Shown here piece by piece: positions 44,362 to 54,475 of a stretch of 64,000 nt of DNA. The notes under the pieces are model-generated. The model was not told the DNA's origin. It ran no database searches and saw only the letters and a list, made by a program, of their open reading frames with translations. The stretch comes from Sulfitobacter albidus (lineage in GTDB: Bacteria; Pseudomonadota; Alphaproteobacteria; Rhodobacterales; Rhodobacteraceae), in NCBI RefSeq assembly GCF_018200035.1, contig NZ_CP073581.1:616501-680500 (forward strand), given 5' to 3'. Position numbers and translations under genes: made by a program. The stretch's first letter is position 1. Each line of letters opens with the position of its first letter.

Positions 44362-46149
44362 TCAGAGGGGCCAGAAGACCAGAATCGATGGGATTGAAAC
44401 GGCGATCACGATGATCTCAAGCGGCAGTCCCATGCGCCAGTAATCGCCAAAGCCATAGCCGCCGGGGCCGAGGATCAGCGTGTTGTTCTTGTGTCCGATG
44501 GGCGTCAAAAACGCCGAGGAGGCGGCAATCGCCACCGCCATCAGGAACGGATCGGGGTTCACGTCCAGCGTGTTGGCCATCTGGATACCCACCGGGGCCG
44601 CGACAATCGTCGTCGCGGTGTTGTTGAGCACATCTGACAGCGTCATCGTCACCACCATCAGCACGGTCAGCACCGCCCAGGCGGGCATCCCTTCGGTCAG
44701 CCCCACCAATGCGCCCGCGATCAGCTCGGTTCCACCGGATTTCTCAAGCGCGGCCCCCAGTGGAATCATCGAGCCAAGGAGCACCACGACGGGCCATTCG
44801 ATATGGGTATAAAGCTCTGACAGCGGCACGATCTTGGCCAGCACGTAGGCGATCACGACGATGCCAAGGGCAATGGGCAGATAGATCAGGCCCAGCGAGG
44901 CGGCGGTCACGGCGCCCGCAAACAGGCCAATTGCAAGCCAGATCTTGGAATTCTCGGTCACCGCGAGGCCCCGATCGGCCAGCGGCAGCACGCCCAACCA
45001 GTCGGTCACGTCCTGCGCGGTGTCGCGCGGCACCAGCAACAACAGAATGTCGCCTGTGCGCAGCTCGGTCTTGCGCAGCTGCGAGGTGATGCGGCGGCCC
45101 CGGCGGGAGATGCCCAGCAGCACGGTGCGCTGGCGCCAGGCGAGACCCACGCTTTGTGCGCTGCGCCCGTGCAGGCGGCTTTCGGCGGTGACGACCACCT
45201 CGATCACCTCGACCCCTTCACCGTCGGCGCGCAGGCGCTCTTCACGGGTGGCATCGGCGACGGCGAGATCAAGCGTCGTGCGGAATTCATCCAGCGCGTC
45301 GGGCGCGGCTTCCAGCACCAGCGCGTCGCCCGCCCGCAGCGCGGTGTTGCGCGCGCGCCCGTAGCGCCGCGTGCCGTCGCGCATCAACCCCAGGATCGCC
45401 ACATCGGATTTCTCCGCCGCGTCCTCATGCTCATAAAGGCGGGTGCCGATCAGCTTGCTGCCCTCGGGCACGACCAATTCGGCAATGTATTGCGAGACGT
45501 CTTCGGCGCGCAGCGTCGCATCCTCGCGCGTGGGGATCAGCCGCCAGCCGACAAGTGCTACAAACGCCAGCCCCGCAATCGCGGCGATGCCGCCCACGGG
45601 GGCGAAATCAAACATGCGAAACGGCTCACCCAGCGATTGCTCGCGGATCGAGGCGATGATGATGTTGGGCGGCGTGCCGATCAGCGTGACCATGCCGCCC
45701 AGGATCGTGGCAAAGCTCAGCGGCATCAGCGACACGCCCGGGCTGCGCCCGGCCTTGCGCGCGGTCTGGATGTCTACCGGCATCAGCAGCGCCAGCGCCG
45801 CAACGTTATTCATGAACGCCGACAGGATCCCGCCCACGGCGCCCATCAGCGTGATATGCGCGCCCAGCGAACGCGAGGCATCCACGAGCGTGCGCGTGAT
45901 CAGCAGTACCGCGCCCGACCGCACGAGCCCGGCCGAGACCACCAGCACCAGCGCCACCACCAGCGTGGCGGGATGGCCAAAGCCGCTGAACGCATCGCCG
46001 CTGTCGACCACCCCCAGCACCACGCCCAGCATCAGCGCGGAAAAGGCCACGATATCGTAGCGGAACCGCCCCCAGAGCAGCAGCGCGAACACGCCGCCGA
46101 AGAGGGCGAAGAGAATGATCTGGTCCTGTGTCATCGTGTCAGCTTGCAT
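44362..46149 (-). CDS. SLC13-family permease with two TrkA-C domains
   Basis: A 595-residue inner-membrane anion transporter. The N-terminal membrane half has AFMNNVAALALLMPVDIQTA and GGMVTLIGTPPNIIIASIRE. Two RCK/TrkA-C domains follow (about 215-390; KLIGTRLYEHEDAAEKSDVA and SRLHGRSAQSVGLAWRQ). The C-terminal half has DVLNNTATTIVAAPVGIQMA and TPIGHKNNTLILGPGGYGF. It is an intact paralogue of the frameshifted gene at 40422. ATGs at 46149 and 46134 are both possible; neither has a strong ribosome site. The substrate (sulfate or a dicarboxylate) is inferred only. Confidence 0.9.
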   Translation of the reverse strand: MQADTMTQDQIILFALFGGVFALLLWGRFRYDIVAFSALMLGVVLGVVDSGDAFSGFGHPATLVVALVLVVSAGLVRSGAVLLITRTLVDASRSLGAHITLMGAVGGILSAFMNNVAALALLMPVDIQTARKAGRSPGVSLMPLSFATILGGMVTLIGTPPNIIIASIREQSLGEPFRMFDFAPVGGIAAIAGLAFVALVGWRLIPTREDATLRAEDVSQYIAELVVPEGSKLIGTRLYEHEDAAEKSDVAILGLMRDGTRRYGRARNTALRAGDALVLEAAPDALDEFRTTLDLAVADATREERLRADGEGVEVIEVVVTAESRLHGRSAQSVGLAWRQRTVLLGISRRGRRITSQLRKTELRTGDILLLLVPRDTAQDVTDWLGVLPLADRGLAVTENSKIWLAIGLFAGAVTAASLGLIYLPIALGIVVIAYVLAKIVPLSELYTHIEWPVVVLLGSMIPLGAALEKSGGTELIAGALVGLTEGMPAWAVLTVLMVVTMTLSDVLNNTATTIVAAPVGIQMANTLDVNPDPFLMAVAIAASSAFLTPIGHKNNTLILGPGGYGFGDYWRMGLPLEIIVIAVSIPSILVFWPL

Positions 46150-46246
46150 GGACAGGGGGATTGGCAAGACACTGTGCACCGGTGTATACAGCTACGCCGG
46201 ATCCTAGTTTTACCCTCCGGTCTTACCGAGTATCAGGGAGCCCCGC

Positions 46247-46624
46247 ATGAAGAAACATGTTCTGGTTTTCATTTCCGATCCGATCCTGCGTGATGATGTC
46301 ATCGAGACCGTCAATGAGGTGCACCCGCAGGCGCAAATCGAAATTGCCGAGGATTACGATCAGGCCTGCGAGCGTTTGCATGCGCTCGACGGATGGGCCT
46401 GGGCGATCATCAATCCTGAACTTGATCGGGCGCCCATCGACGCGTCGCTCAAGGGGTTGGGATTTGCCATGCAGGCCCGCGCCGCGCTGCCGGTGGTGCT
46501 GAGCGCGCCGGTGCGCGACACCGATACCCAGAACTGGATTTTCCTGGAGCCGCCCTTCAACACGCCAATGCTGCGTGATGCGTTGCTTCAGACCCTGCCG
46601 ACGCAGGCGTCCGACCCGATCTGA
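46247..46624 (+). CDS. Degenerate receiver-like protein
   Basis: A 125-residue protein with a CheY-like pattern: VLVFISDPILRDDVIETVNE at the start, WAIINPELD where the phosphoacceptor strand should end, VVLSAPVRD for the switch serine and IFLEPPFNTPMLRDAL for the final strand. The phosphoacceptor aspartate appears replaced by asparagine (about 65) and the usual lysine of KPF by glutamate. It should therefore not be phosphorylated in the normal way. AGGGAG precedes the ATG. Partner unknown. Confidence 0.65.
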   Translation: MKKHVLVFISDPILRDDVIETVNEVHPQAQIEIAEDYDQACERLHALDGWAWAIINPELDRAPIDASLKGLGFAMQARAALPVVLSAPVRDTDTQNWIFLEPPFNTPMLRDALLQTLPTQASDPI

Positions 46625-46700
46625 TCCCGCGCCGATGGGGGTTGAGTGCGCGCGCGCGCGCCGCTAAATCCTGTGGCGCAACAAACGCAAGAGGGATCAC

Positions 46701-47444
46701 ATGGCCGGCCACTCCAAATGGGCAAATATCCAGCACCGCAAGGGGCGCCAGGACAAACTGCGCTCCAAGCTGTTCTCGAAACTCAGCAAGGAGATCACCG
46801 TCGCCGCCAAGATGGGCGATCCCGATCCCGACAAGAACCCGCGCCTGCGTCTGGCCGTCAAGGAAGCCAAGGGCGTGTCGATGCCCAAGGACAACATCGA
46901 CCGCGCGATCAAGAAGGCGACAGGCGGCGATGCGGAGGATTACGAAGAGATCCGCTATGAGGGCTATGGCCCCAACGGTGTGGCGGTGATCGTCGAGGCG
47001 ATGACCGACAACCGCAATCGCACCGCGTCGACCGTGCGCTCGACCTTCACCAAGAACGGCGGCAACCTGGGCGAGACGGGCAGCGTCGGCTTCATGTTCG
47101 ACCGCAAGGGCGAGGTCGTCTATCCGGCGGAGGCGGGTGACGCCGACACGGTGATGATGGCCGCGATTGAAGCCGGCGCCGAGGATGTCGACAGCTCGGA
47201 CGACGGGCACGTGATCACCTGCGCGGACACGGACCTGAACGAGGTGTCCTCGGCGCTTGAGGCGGAGCTGGGCGAGAGCGAGAGCACAAAGCTCGTCTGG
47301 CGCCCCACCACCACGACCGAGATGGACCTTGAGGGCATGCAAAAGCTGATGAAGCTGATCGACGCGCTTGAGGATGACGACGACATCCAGCGCGTGACCG
47401 CGAATTTCGAAGCCTCCGACGAGGTGATGGAACAGCTCGACTAG
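46701..47444 (+). CDS. yebC: YebC/PmpR-family protein
   Basis: A 247-residue protein of the YebC family; members act as translation factors for polyproline or as transcriptional regulators. The N-terminus [20 protein letters not shown] is diagnostic, as are [20 protein letters not shown] and [30 protein letters not shown] precedes the ATG. The stop overlaps that of the convergent M20 gene within CTAG. Confidence 0.96.
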   Translation: MAGHSKWANIQHRKGRQDKLRSKLFSKLSKEITVAAKMGDPDPDKNPRLRLAVKEAKGVSMPKDNIDRAIKKATGGDAEDYEEIRYEGYGPNGVAVIVEAMTDNRNRTASTVRSTFTKNGGNLGETGSVGFMFDRKGEVVYPAEAGDADTVMMAAIEAGAEDVDSSDDGHVITCADTDLNEVSSALEAELGESESTKLVWRPTTTTEMDLEGMQKLMKLIDALEDDDDIQRVTANFEASDEVMEQLD

Positions 47445-48787
47445 GCGTCGGCGCCGATGTCCCACCACAGGGCCGTCATCAGATCCAGCGCCTGATGGCT
47501 GATGCTGCGCAGCGCGTGCTCGTCAGGCGCGTGCTGGTTGCAGCCTTTGTAGGAATGCGGGATCCAGACGGTCGGCAGGCCCAGCGTATCGGTAAAGACG
47601 TGATTGGGCAGGGAGCCCGCGAGGTTCGGCAGCACGTGGGGGGCCATCCCGGTGCTCTCCTCGATCGACCGGCACACCCGCGCGACCCACGGATGATCGA
47701 GCGGCTGGCGCGTGGCAGGAAAGCTGACCCCATCCGCCTGCGTGATCTGTACCGCCTGAAATCCGTGCGCGTCGAGATGCGCGCGCAGGGCGGGCAGGAT
47801 GGCATCCGCATCGGTCCCCACCACGAACCGCAACTGGCACTGCGCATGCGCATGCCCCGCGATGGCGTTCACCGGCGCCTCGGGCGTGCCCGCCTTCATC
47901 GCCAGCACGGCAAAGCTGTTCCAGCCGTAGACGCGCTCGTTCCGGGTAAGCGTCGCCTCGCCCCAATCCTCCGCCTCCGGGTCGGGCAGGGCGGCGAGGG
48001 CCGCGCGCACGTCGTCGGTCAGGCTGTTGGGGCGCCAGGCGGGGATTGCAATCTGGCCACGCGCGTCGGTGATGCAGGCGAGCGCATGGGCGAGGATCAT
48101 CGCCGGATCGGCCAGCAGCCCGCCCCAATTGCCCGAATGATGCGCGCCCGTGCGCAGATCCACGCGCAACTCGAAATTGAGCGCGCCACGGGCGCCCAGA
48201 AACACGCAAGGCACGTCCGGCGCGGCGCGGGGCCCATCCGAGGCAATCAGCACATCTGCGGCGAGCGCGTCGCGGTGGGCGTCGGCAAATGCCTCCAGCC
48301 CGGTTGATCCGGTCTCCTCGTTCATCTCGATCAGCAGCTTGACGTTGAACCCGAGCCGCCCGCGCGTGGCGATCACCGCCTCAAGGGCGGCGATATTGAT
48401 CAGATGCTGGCCCTTGTTGTCCGCCGTGCCCCGCCCGTAAAGGCGATCCCCTTCGGCGGTAAGCGTCAATGGATCGCGTCCGTCCGTCCAGCGACCGTGC
48501 ATGGCGGGCACAGTATCGCCGTGGCCGTAGATCAGCACGGTAGGGCGGCTGGGGTCCTCGATCCGCGCGGCAATCATCACCGGGGCCGCGCCCGGATACA
48601 CGCGCACATCACAGCCCATGCGCGCAAGCCGCGGCTGCAATCCATCGGTGAGATAGCCCACAGGATCCGCCCGGGGATCGGTGCCGGTGCTGTCGGTGGG
48701 GTGTGCGACGAGTGCGGCAAGCTCCGCCCCGAACGCGTCTGCGGCATAGGCCGCAATGGCGGCGCGGGCGGTAAATCTATCGGTCAT
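47441..48787 (-). CDS. M20-family metallopeptidase
   Basis: A 448-residue di-zinc peptidase or amidohydrolase. Catalytic motifs: [17 protein letters not shown] (zinc His/Asp), [20 protein letters not shown] (bridging Asp) and [16 protein letters not shown] (general base glutamates). The dimerisation lid is in the middle ([16 protein letters not shown]). The closest families are dipeptidases and acetylornithine-deacetylase-like enzymes; the substrate is not known. AGGGAG lies 7 bases before ATG 48787. Confidence 0.9.
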   Translation of the reverse strand: MTDRFTARAAIAAYAADAFGAELAALVAHPTDSTGTDPRADPVGYLTDGLQPRLARMGCDVRVYPGAAPVMIAARIEDPSRPTVLIYGHGDTVPAMHGRWTDGRDPLTLTAEGDRLYGRGTADNKGQHLINIAALEAVIATRGRLGFNVKLLIEMNEETGSTGLEAFADAHRDALAADVLIASDGPRAAPDVPCVFLGARGALNFELRVDLRTGAHHSGNWGGLLADPAMILAHALACITDARGQIAIPAWRPNSLTDDVRAALAALPDPEAEDWGEATLTRNERVYGWNSFAVLAMKAGTPEAPVNAIAGHAHAQCQLRFVVGTDADAILPALRAHLDAHGFQAVQITQADGVSFPATRQPLDHPWVARVCRSIEESTGMAPHVLPNLAGSLPNHVFTDTLGLPTVWIPHSYKGCNQHAPDEHALRSISHQALDLMTALWWDIGADA

Positions 48788-48841
48788 CGCGGGCTCCCTG
48801 CAGTGCGCCCGATGGTGTGCCCTCACTGGCATGCAGGCAAC

Positions 48842-48868
48842 AAAAAACCGCCCCTCAGGGCGGTTTTG
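48842..48868 (-). terminator. Rho-independent terminator, minus strand
   Basis: A 10-base stem AAAACCGCCC / GGGCGGTTTT with loop CTCA. On the minus strand it is followed by more Ts. It lies 24 bases after the stop at 48892. Confidence 0.88.
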
Positions 48869-48891
48869 ATCGTGTCAGCCTGTCGGAAACC

Positions 48892-49134
48892 TCAGGTCGT
48901 CTGACCCATGAACCGCATGAAGCCCGAAAAAGACGTGCCTTCGTTCGTCTCGTCCGCGCGGCGCTGCGCGGTGATTGTTGCCAGCACGCGCTTGACCTCG
49001 TTGAGACGGTCAACCGCGCCGGAGCCGCCGGCGCTGGCCTGCATGTGCAGGATCTTCGACTGCGTCTCGAGCGCTTTTTCGATCAGGTCGATTTCCTGGG
49101 GGCTGATTTCCAGCTTCTGTGTGTTATCGAACAT
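48892..49134 (-). CDS. Small conserved hypothetical protein
   Basis: About 80 residues, starting MFDNTQKLEISPQEIDLIEK. It is mostly helical and amphipathic, with LETQSKILHMQASAGGSGAV and a charged C-terminus. I do not recognise a named family. AAGGA lies 8 bases before ATG 49134, which is why I prefer it to an upstream ATG at 49179 with no site. A clear terminator follows, so it is a single-gene unit. Confidence 0.6.
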   Translation of the reverse strand: MFDNTQKLEISPQEIDLIEKALETQSKILHMQASAGGSGAVDRLNEVKRVLATITAQRRADETNEGTSFSGFMRFMGQTT

Positions 49135-49450
49135 CTGCTTTATCCTTGTTATCTGAGCTTCAGATAGGTGCTTGATCATAGATACGCCAGTACGAAGCGT
49201 TCAGTTTCACGTGATCGGAAGAAATATTCTCAACCCAGAGATGAGCGTCTCCTATCTGGCTGATTTCATTTCTTTTTCGTCCATCCACTTTTCTTGAGAT
49301 AACTTTAGCGAACGGGCTGCACACGTGCAAAACGCATTGACGTGAGCGGTTTGTGACCGCCCGCTGCCTCGAATGGGCGGATTTTGGCGCTTGTGAAGGG
49401 GCGCGCCGTTGACCTACCACGCCCTTGGGACGCGCGACGGAGGGCGGAAG

Positions 49451-50053
49451 ATGACCACATTCTTTGCAGGGTTCGGGCTGAGCCTGTCGCTGATCCTGGC
49501 GATCGGGGCGCAGAATGCCTTTGTCTTGCGGCAGGGATTGCGGCGCAGCCATGTGTTTGCCGTCTGCCTCACCTGCGCGGTCAGTGATGCGATTCTGATC
49601 GTTGCGGGCGTGGCGGGGTTCGGTGCGCTGGCGCAGGCGGTGCCGTGGTTCGAGACGGTCATGCGCTACGGCGGGGCGCTGTTCTTGATCGTCTACGGTG
49701 CACAGAACGCGCTGAGCGCGTGGCGCGGTGGGGCGGCACTGGAGGCGGAGGGCGGTCCGGTGCAGCCGCTCTGGCCAACGATTGCCACCTTGCTGGCACT
49801 CACGTTTCTCAATCCGCACGTCTATCTTGATACGGTGGTGCTGCTGGGGTCGATTTCGGCGCAGTATGCGGATCGCTTCACTTTCGGGGCGGGCGCCGCG
49901 ACGGGCAGTTTCGTGTTCTTCTTCACGCTGGGCTATGGCGCGCGCCTGCTGGCGCCGCTGTTTCGCAAGCCGGTCAGCTGGCGCATTCTGGATGCGATCG
50001 TGGCGCTGACGATGTGGGCGATTGCGGCGGCGCTGCTGCTGGGCGGGCACTAA
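49451..50053 (+). CDS. LysE/ArgO-family amino-acid exporter
   Basis: A 200-residue inner-membrane exporter with about six helices. The LysE signature is at the start: ILAIGAQNAFVLRQGLRRSH. LTFLNPHVYLDTVVLLGSIS carries the conserved proline/aspartate helix. The probable cargo is a basic amino acid such as arginine or lysine. AGGGCGGAAG abuts the ATG. Confidence 0.92.
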   Translation: MTTFFAGFGLSLSLILAIGAQNAFVLRQGLRRSHVFAVCLTCAVSDAILIVAGVAGFGALAQAVPWFETVMRYGGALFLIVYGAQNALSAWRGGAALEAEGGPVQPLWPTIATLLALTFLNPHVYLDTVVLLGSISAQYADRFTFGAGAATGSFVFFFTLGYGARLLAPLFRKPVSWRILDAIVALTMWAIAAALLLGGH

Positions 50054-50092
50054 GCCCTTGCGCTGGCGCAAAGGTTGCGGTCAAGTCAGACC

Positions 50093-50995
50093 ATGATACC
50101 GCAGGCCGATCAGCGCCCCCTCGTGGGGATTTTCTGGATGCTGGTGACCGGGGTGTGTTTCATCATGGTCACCGCACTTGTCAAAACGATGGGTCCGCGC
50201 ATGCCACCCGGTGAGGCGGCGTTCATTCGTTACGCGATGGGGCTGATTTTTCTGATCCCGGCCATCGGCGCGCTGCGCGCGGCGCATCTGACGCGGCGGC
50301 AATGGGGCCTGTTCACGCTGCGCGGATTTTGTCATGCGGGCGGCGTCATCCTGTGGTTCTTTGCCATGGTGCGCATCCCGATTGCCGAGGTCACGGCGAT
50401 GAACTACCTGGCGCCGATCTACGTCACGATTGGCGCGGCCCTGTTTCTGGGCGAGCGTCTGGCAGCGCGGCGGATCATTGCCGTCGTGATGGGGCTGGCC
50501 GGAGCCGCGATCATCCTGCGTCCCGGCTTTCGCGAGGTCAGCGCGGGCCATATCGCGATGCTGTTCGCGGCAATCGTCTTTGCCGGCAGCTACCTGACGG
50601 CCAAGATCATGGCCGATGAGGTCAAGCCCGGTGTGGTTGTCGCGATGCTGTCGATCTTTGTCACCATCGGTCTTGCGCCCTTTGCCGCCGCCGATTGGGT
50701 GACGCCCACGGGCCGGGAGTTGGCGTTCCTGTTCGGTGTCGCCTGTTTTGCCACCGCCGGCCACTACACCATGACGCTGGCCTTTGCCGCCGCACCCGTG
50801 ACGGTGACGCAGCCGGTCACCTTCCTGCAACTCCTGTGGGCGGCGCTGCTGGGGGTGATCTGGTTTGATGAGGCGATCGATATCTGGGTCATTCTGGGCG
50901 GTATGGTGATTCTGGGCTCGGTCACCTTCATCACCTGGCGTGAGGCGATGCTGAACCGCTCGGTCACGCCGCTGGCCCACGCGCCCAAGACCTGA
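50093..50995 (+). CDS. DMT/EamA-family transporter
   Basis: A 300-residue membrane protein with ten predicted helices in two EamA repeats (FWMLVTGVCFIMVTALVKTM, then RGFCHAGGVILWFFAMVRIP, IPIAEVTAMNYLAPIYVTIG and VTQPVTFLQLLWAALLGVIW). ATG 50093 is my choice; a TTG at 50075 would add six residues and has AAAGG just upstream. The substrate is unknown. It lies directly upstream of the bet operon but is not obviously part of it. Confidence 0.87.
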   Translation: MIPQADQRPLVGIFWMLVTGVCFIMVTALVKTMGPRMPPGEAAFIRYAMGLIFLIPAIGALRAAHLTRRQWGLFTLRGFCHAGGVILWFFAMVRIPIAEVTAMNYLAPIYVTIGAALFLGERLAARRIIAVVMGLAGAAIILRPGFREVSAGHIAMLFAAIVFAGSYLTAKIMADEVKPGVVVAMLSIFVTIGLAPFAAADWVTPTGRELAFLFGVACFATAGHYTMTLAFAAAPVTVTQPVTFLQLLWAALLGVIWFDEAIDIWVILGGMVILGSVTFITWREAMLNRSVTPLAHAPKT

Positions 50996-51001
50996 TTTTT
51001 T

Positions 51002-51023
51002 ATTGATTGACGAGTCAGTTTAA
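51002..51023. promoter_or_regulatory. Candidate BetI operator
   Basis: ATTGATTGAC-GA-GTCAGTTTAA is an imperfect inverted repeat with a perfect TGAC/GTCA core (51008-51017), 42 bases upstream of betI. It resembles the ATTGA/TCAAT-type BetI boxes of other bet operons. Choline normally relieves BetI repression. It is placed to control the whole operon. Confidence 0.55.
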
Positions 51024-51064
51024 GCCGTGCACATCCTAGGGTCGCAACCTGGGGGAGATCGCAT

Positions 51065-51640
51065 ATGCCAAAGCTTGGAATGCAGCCGCTGCGCCGCGCC
51101 TCGCTGGTGCAGGCAACCATCGCCGAGATCGGGCGTGCGCAGACGTTGGACGTCACCGTTGGCCAGATTGCCAAATCCGCGGGCATGTCAACGGCGCTGG
51201 CGCATCATTATTTCGGCGGCAAGGATCAGATCTTTCTCGCGGCGATGCGCCACATCCTCACCGAATACGGTGCCGAGGTGCGCGCGGAGCTTGCACGGGC
51301 TGATACACCGCGCGGGCGGGCCGAGGCGATCATCACCGCCAGCTTTGCCGAGACATGCTTTGCCCCCGCGACTGTCAGCGCGTGGATGACGCTCTATGCC
51401 GCCGCACGCTCGAACGCGCAGACCTTACGACTGCTGACGCTGTACCAGTCGCGACTGCGCTCGAACCTGACGCACGCGCTGCGTCCCATTTGCGCCGCAC
51501 CGCAGGTGCAGGCGGAGGCCATCGCCGCGCTGATCGACGGGTTGTATCTGCGGGCGGCGCTGGCCCCCGAAGGCACCATCACCGACGCGCGCGAGACCGC
51601 GCTGCGCACGCTCGATCTCATAGTGAAAGACAGCCAATGA
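51065..51640 (+). CDS. betI: Choline-responsive TetR repressor
   Basis: A 191-residue BetI. The N-terminus MPKLGMQPLRRASLVQATIA is diagnostic, followed by the helix-turn-helix VGQIAKSAGMSTALAHHYFG and GKDQIFLAAMRHILTEYGAE. It represses the bet genes unless choline is present. It opens the operon behind a candidate operator and overlaps betC by ATGA. Confidence 0.95.
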   Translation: MPKLGMQPLRRASLVQATIAEIGRAQTLDVTVGQIAKSAGMSTALAHHYFGGKDQIFLAAMRHILTEYGAEVRAELARADTPRGRAEAIITASFAETCFAPATVSAWMTLYAAARSNAQTLRLLTLYQSRLRSNLTHALRPICAAPQVQAEAIAALIDGLYLRAALAPEGTITDARETALRTLDLIVKDSQ

Positions 51641-53144
51641 CACAGCCCAACATCCTTATCCTGATGGTCGACCAATTGAACGGGACGCTGTTTCCCGACG
51701 GCCCCGCCGATTGGCTGCACGCGCCCAACCTCAAGAAACTCGCCGCGCGGTCGACCCGTTTTCGCAACGCCTATACCGCCTCGCCGCTCTGCGCGCCGGG
51801 GCGGGGCGCGTTCATGTCGGGGCAATTGCCCAGTGCGACCGGCGTCTACGATAACGCGGCGGAGTTTGCGTCGAGCATCCCGACCTACGCGCATCACCTG
51901 CGGCGCGCGGGCTATTACACCTGTCTCGCGGGCAAGATGCATTTTGTGGGCCCCGACCAGTTGCACGGGTTCGAGGATCGGCTGACGACCGACATCTATC
52001 CCGCCGATTTCGGCTGGACCCCCGATTACCGCAAACCCGGTGAGCGCATCGACTGGTGGTATCACAACATGGGCAGCGTCACCGGCGCGGGTGTGGCCGA
52101 AATCTCCAATCAGATGGAATACGACGATGCCGTCGCCTATGAGGCCACGCGCAAGATCTATGAGTTGAGCCGCGGTCTGGACAAGCGCCCGTGGTGCCTA
52201 ACCGCCAGCTTCACCCATCCGCACGACCCGTATGTGGCGCGCAAGAAATACTGGGATCTCTACGCAGATTGCGAACACCTGCTGCCCGAGGTTCCGGCGA
52301 TGAACTACGCCGATCACGACCCGCACAGCCAGCGCATTTTTGACGCCAACAACTGGCGCGAATTCGACATCACCGAGGATCACATCAAACGCGCCCGCCG
52401 CGCCTATTTCGCCAACATCAGCTATCTCGACGACAAGATCGGGGAGATCCTGCAAACGCTTGAGGACACCCGGCAGGAGGCGATCATCCTCTTTGTCTCG
52501 GACCACGGTGATATGCTGGGCGAGCGCGGGTTGTGGTTCAAGATGAGCTTCTTTGAGGGTTCATCCCGCGTGCCGATGATGATCAGCGCTCCCCAGATGG
52601 AACCGGGCCTGCACACCACGCCCGTCAGCAATATCGACGTCTGCCCGACGCTGTGCGATCTGGCGGGCGTTGATATGTCCGAGATCATGCCCTGGACCAC
52701 GGGGCAAAGCCTTGTGCCCATGGGGCAGGGGGTGGAGCGCACCGAACCCGTCGCGATGGAATATGCGGCAGAGGCCTCCTATGCGCCGCTTGTCTCGCTG
52801 CGCTATGGCAAGTGGAAATACAACCGCTGCGCGCTTGACCCCGATCAGCTGTTTGATCTGGAGGCGGATCCGCATGAGCTGACGAACCTTGCGGATGTTC
52901 CCGCCCATCGCGGCACGCTGGACCAGCTGCGCGCCAAGGCGGACGCGCGCTGGGATCTTGATGCATTCGACGCCGATGTGCGCAAAAGCCAGGCACGCCG
53001 CTGGATTGTCTATGAGGCGCTGCGCGAGGGGGGTATTATCCGTGGGACTATCAACCGCTGCGAGACGCGTCGGAGGCCTATATGCGCAACCACATGGATC
53101 TGAACGTGCTGGAGGAAAACAAACGCTTTCCGCGCGGCGAATAG
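51637..53144 (+). pseudogene. betC: Choline-sulfatase, frameshifted near its end
   Basis: A sulfatase that turns choline-O-sulfate into choline. The formylglycine site is LCAPGRGAFMSG with cysteine 52, and DHGDMLGERGLWFKMSFFEG is the second metal-site segment. At the G-run 53028-53033 the frame breaks after YEALREGG. One added base restores YYPWDYQPLRDASEAYMRNH and the normal ending FPRGE, total 502 residues. As sequenced, the last 37 residues are replaced by a 23-residue tail. The catalytic core is intact, so this is either a sequencing slip or a mild truncation. Confidence 0.85.
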
Positions 53145-53220
53145 CGATTACGCGCGCGCCCAGAGGATGCAGGGCCCGCGCGCTGAAAAAAAGCATCCGC
53201 AACAACCGATAGGGACAAAA

Positions 53221-54405
53221 ATGCTAACCTCAATCATCTCCTTCGGAGTGATCCTTGCCTTTGTGCTGGTGATCTTCTGTGTGATCAAATGGTGGAACCT
53301 TGAGCTGACGGGCGTCACACCGGTGCCGCTGTTCACCTTCATCGCGATCCTGTTCACCTCGGGCCTCGATGTGGGGCTGATCATGTTTCCGCTGGCGTTC
53401 GACTATCCGCTTTACGCCGACACCGCGGCGGAGCCTGCCTACGCCTTTACCAACCCGCTGGCGCTGGAATTCGGCTTTTGGGGGTTCCTGATCTGGGCGT
53501 TCTATTTCCTGACGACGTTCTATTTCTGCGCGATCGAGCCGCGGGTGAAGTTCTTTGAGATCCCCGCCGTGCGCGTGCTCAACAACATCGTCATCATCAC
53601 CACCTGCGCCTTCACCGGCGCGTTGTTCCTGATCTACATGCCCTACTACATCGCCGAAGTGGGCGACGGGGAGACGATCCTGCCGATCTTCTACCTGATC
53701 TGCTTCCTGGTGATCCTGATCGCGGCGTTCAGCTCCACAGATATCAAATTCGTGCGGGTGCTGTCGGTCAGCTCCACGGTGCTGTTCTTTGCGCTGATCG
53801 CGTTCATGTTCTTCAACGCGGGCATGAGCGTGGGCGATCTGGCCTCCACCTCCAGCAACATCGGCGGGTATTTCGCCAATATCCACAAGTTCATCATCCC
53901 GCTGACGGATTACCACGAATTCTACCTGTTCTGGTGGTTTGCGTGGTCGATCATGATCGGGCAGTTCGTGAGCCGTTTTGTGGGTGGGCTGAAAACCTGG
54001 CAGCTGCTGGCGGCCTTGCTGATCTTCCCGTCGATCCCGCTCGCGCTGTGGTTCTCGGTGCTGTATTACTACTTCCTCAACGATATCGGCACCGCGGGCA
54101 TCCCGAACTGGGCGATGACCATCGTGGGCATCGTTTTCGTGATCAACAGCTTCGACAGCCTGATCCGGCTTTACACCGACAACCTCAACCTGACGACCGA
54201 GCGGTTCGGCACGGTGCAATACGTGCTGGCCAATGCCGTGGGCCTGTTTGCGCTGACGCTGCTGTTCCAAAGCCAGTGGTTGCAGATCCAGTGGGTTGGA
54301 ACGGTGGTCATCGGGATCTACCTTCTTGCGCTGGCCTACCTGTTCTTTGTCAAACGCGACCGCATGTCGGGGCTGACGGGCAATGCGAACATGCCCGCCG
54401 AATAG
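53221..54405 (+). CDS. Short BCCT-like choline transporter
   Basis: A 394-residue inner-membrane protein, shorter than the 500-700 residues of standard BetT/BCCT carriers. The BCCT core motif survives in altered form: YLFWWFAWSIMIGQFVSRFV followed by GGLKTWQ. About ten helices are predicted. AGGGAC lies 7 bases upstream of the ATG. Its place between betC and betB makes choline or choline sulfate the likely cargo, but this is inferred from position. Confidence 0.78.
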   Translation: MLTSIISFGVILAFVLVIFCVIKWWNLELTGVTPVPLFTFIAILFTSGLDVGLIMFPLAFDYPLYADTAAEPAYAFTNPLALEFGFWGFLIWAFYFLTTFYFCAIEPRVKFFEIPAVRVLNNIVIITTCAFTGALFLIYMPYYIAEVGDGETILPIFYLICFLVILIAAFSSTDIKFVRVLSVSSTVLFFALIAFMFFNAGMSVGDLASTSSNIGGYFANIHKFIIPLTDYHEFYLFWWFAWSIMIGQFVSRFVGGLKTWQLLAALLIFPSIPLALWFSVLYYYFLNDIGTAGIPNWAMTIVGIVFVINSFDSLIRLYTDNLNLTTERFGTVQYVLANAVGLFALTLLFQSQWLQIQWVGTVVIGIYLLALAYLFFVKRDRMSGLTGNANMPAE

Positions 54406-54475
54406 GCGTGGCCCTTTGAAACCAACCGGGGTCGCGCGTGTGGCGCGGCCCCCCACATGAGCACGAGAGAGATTT

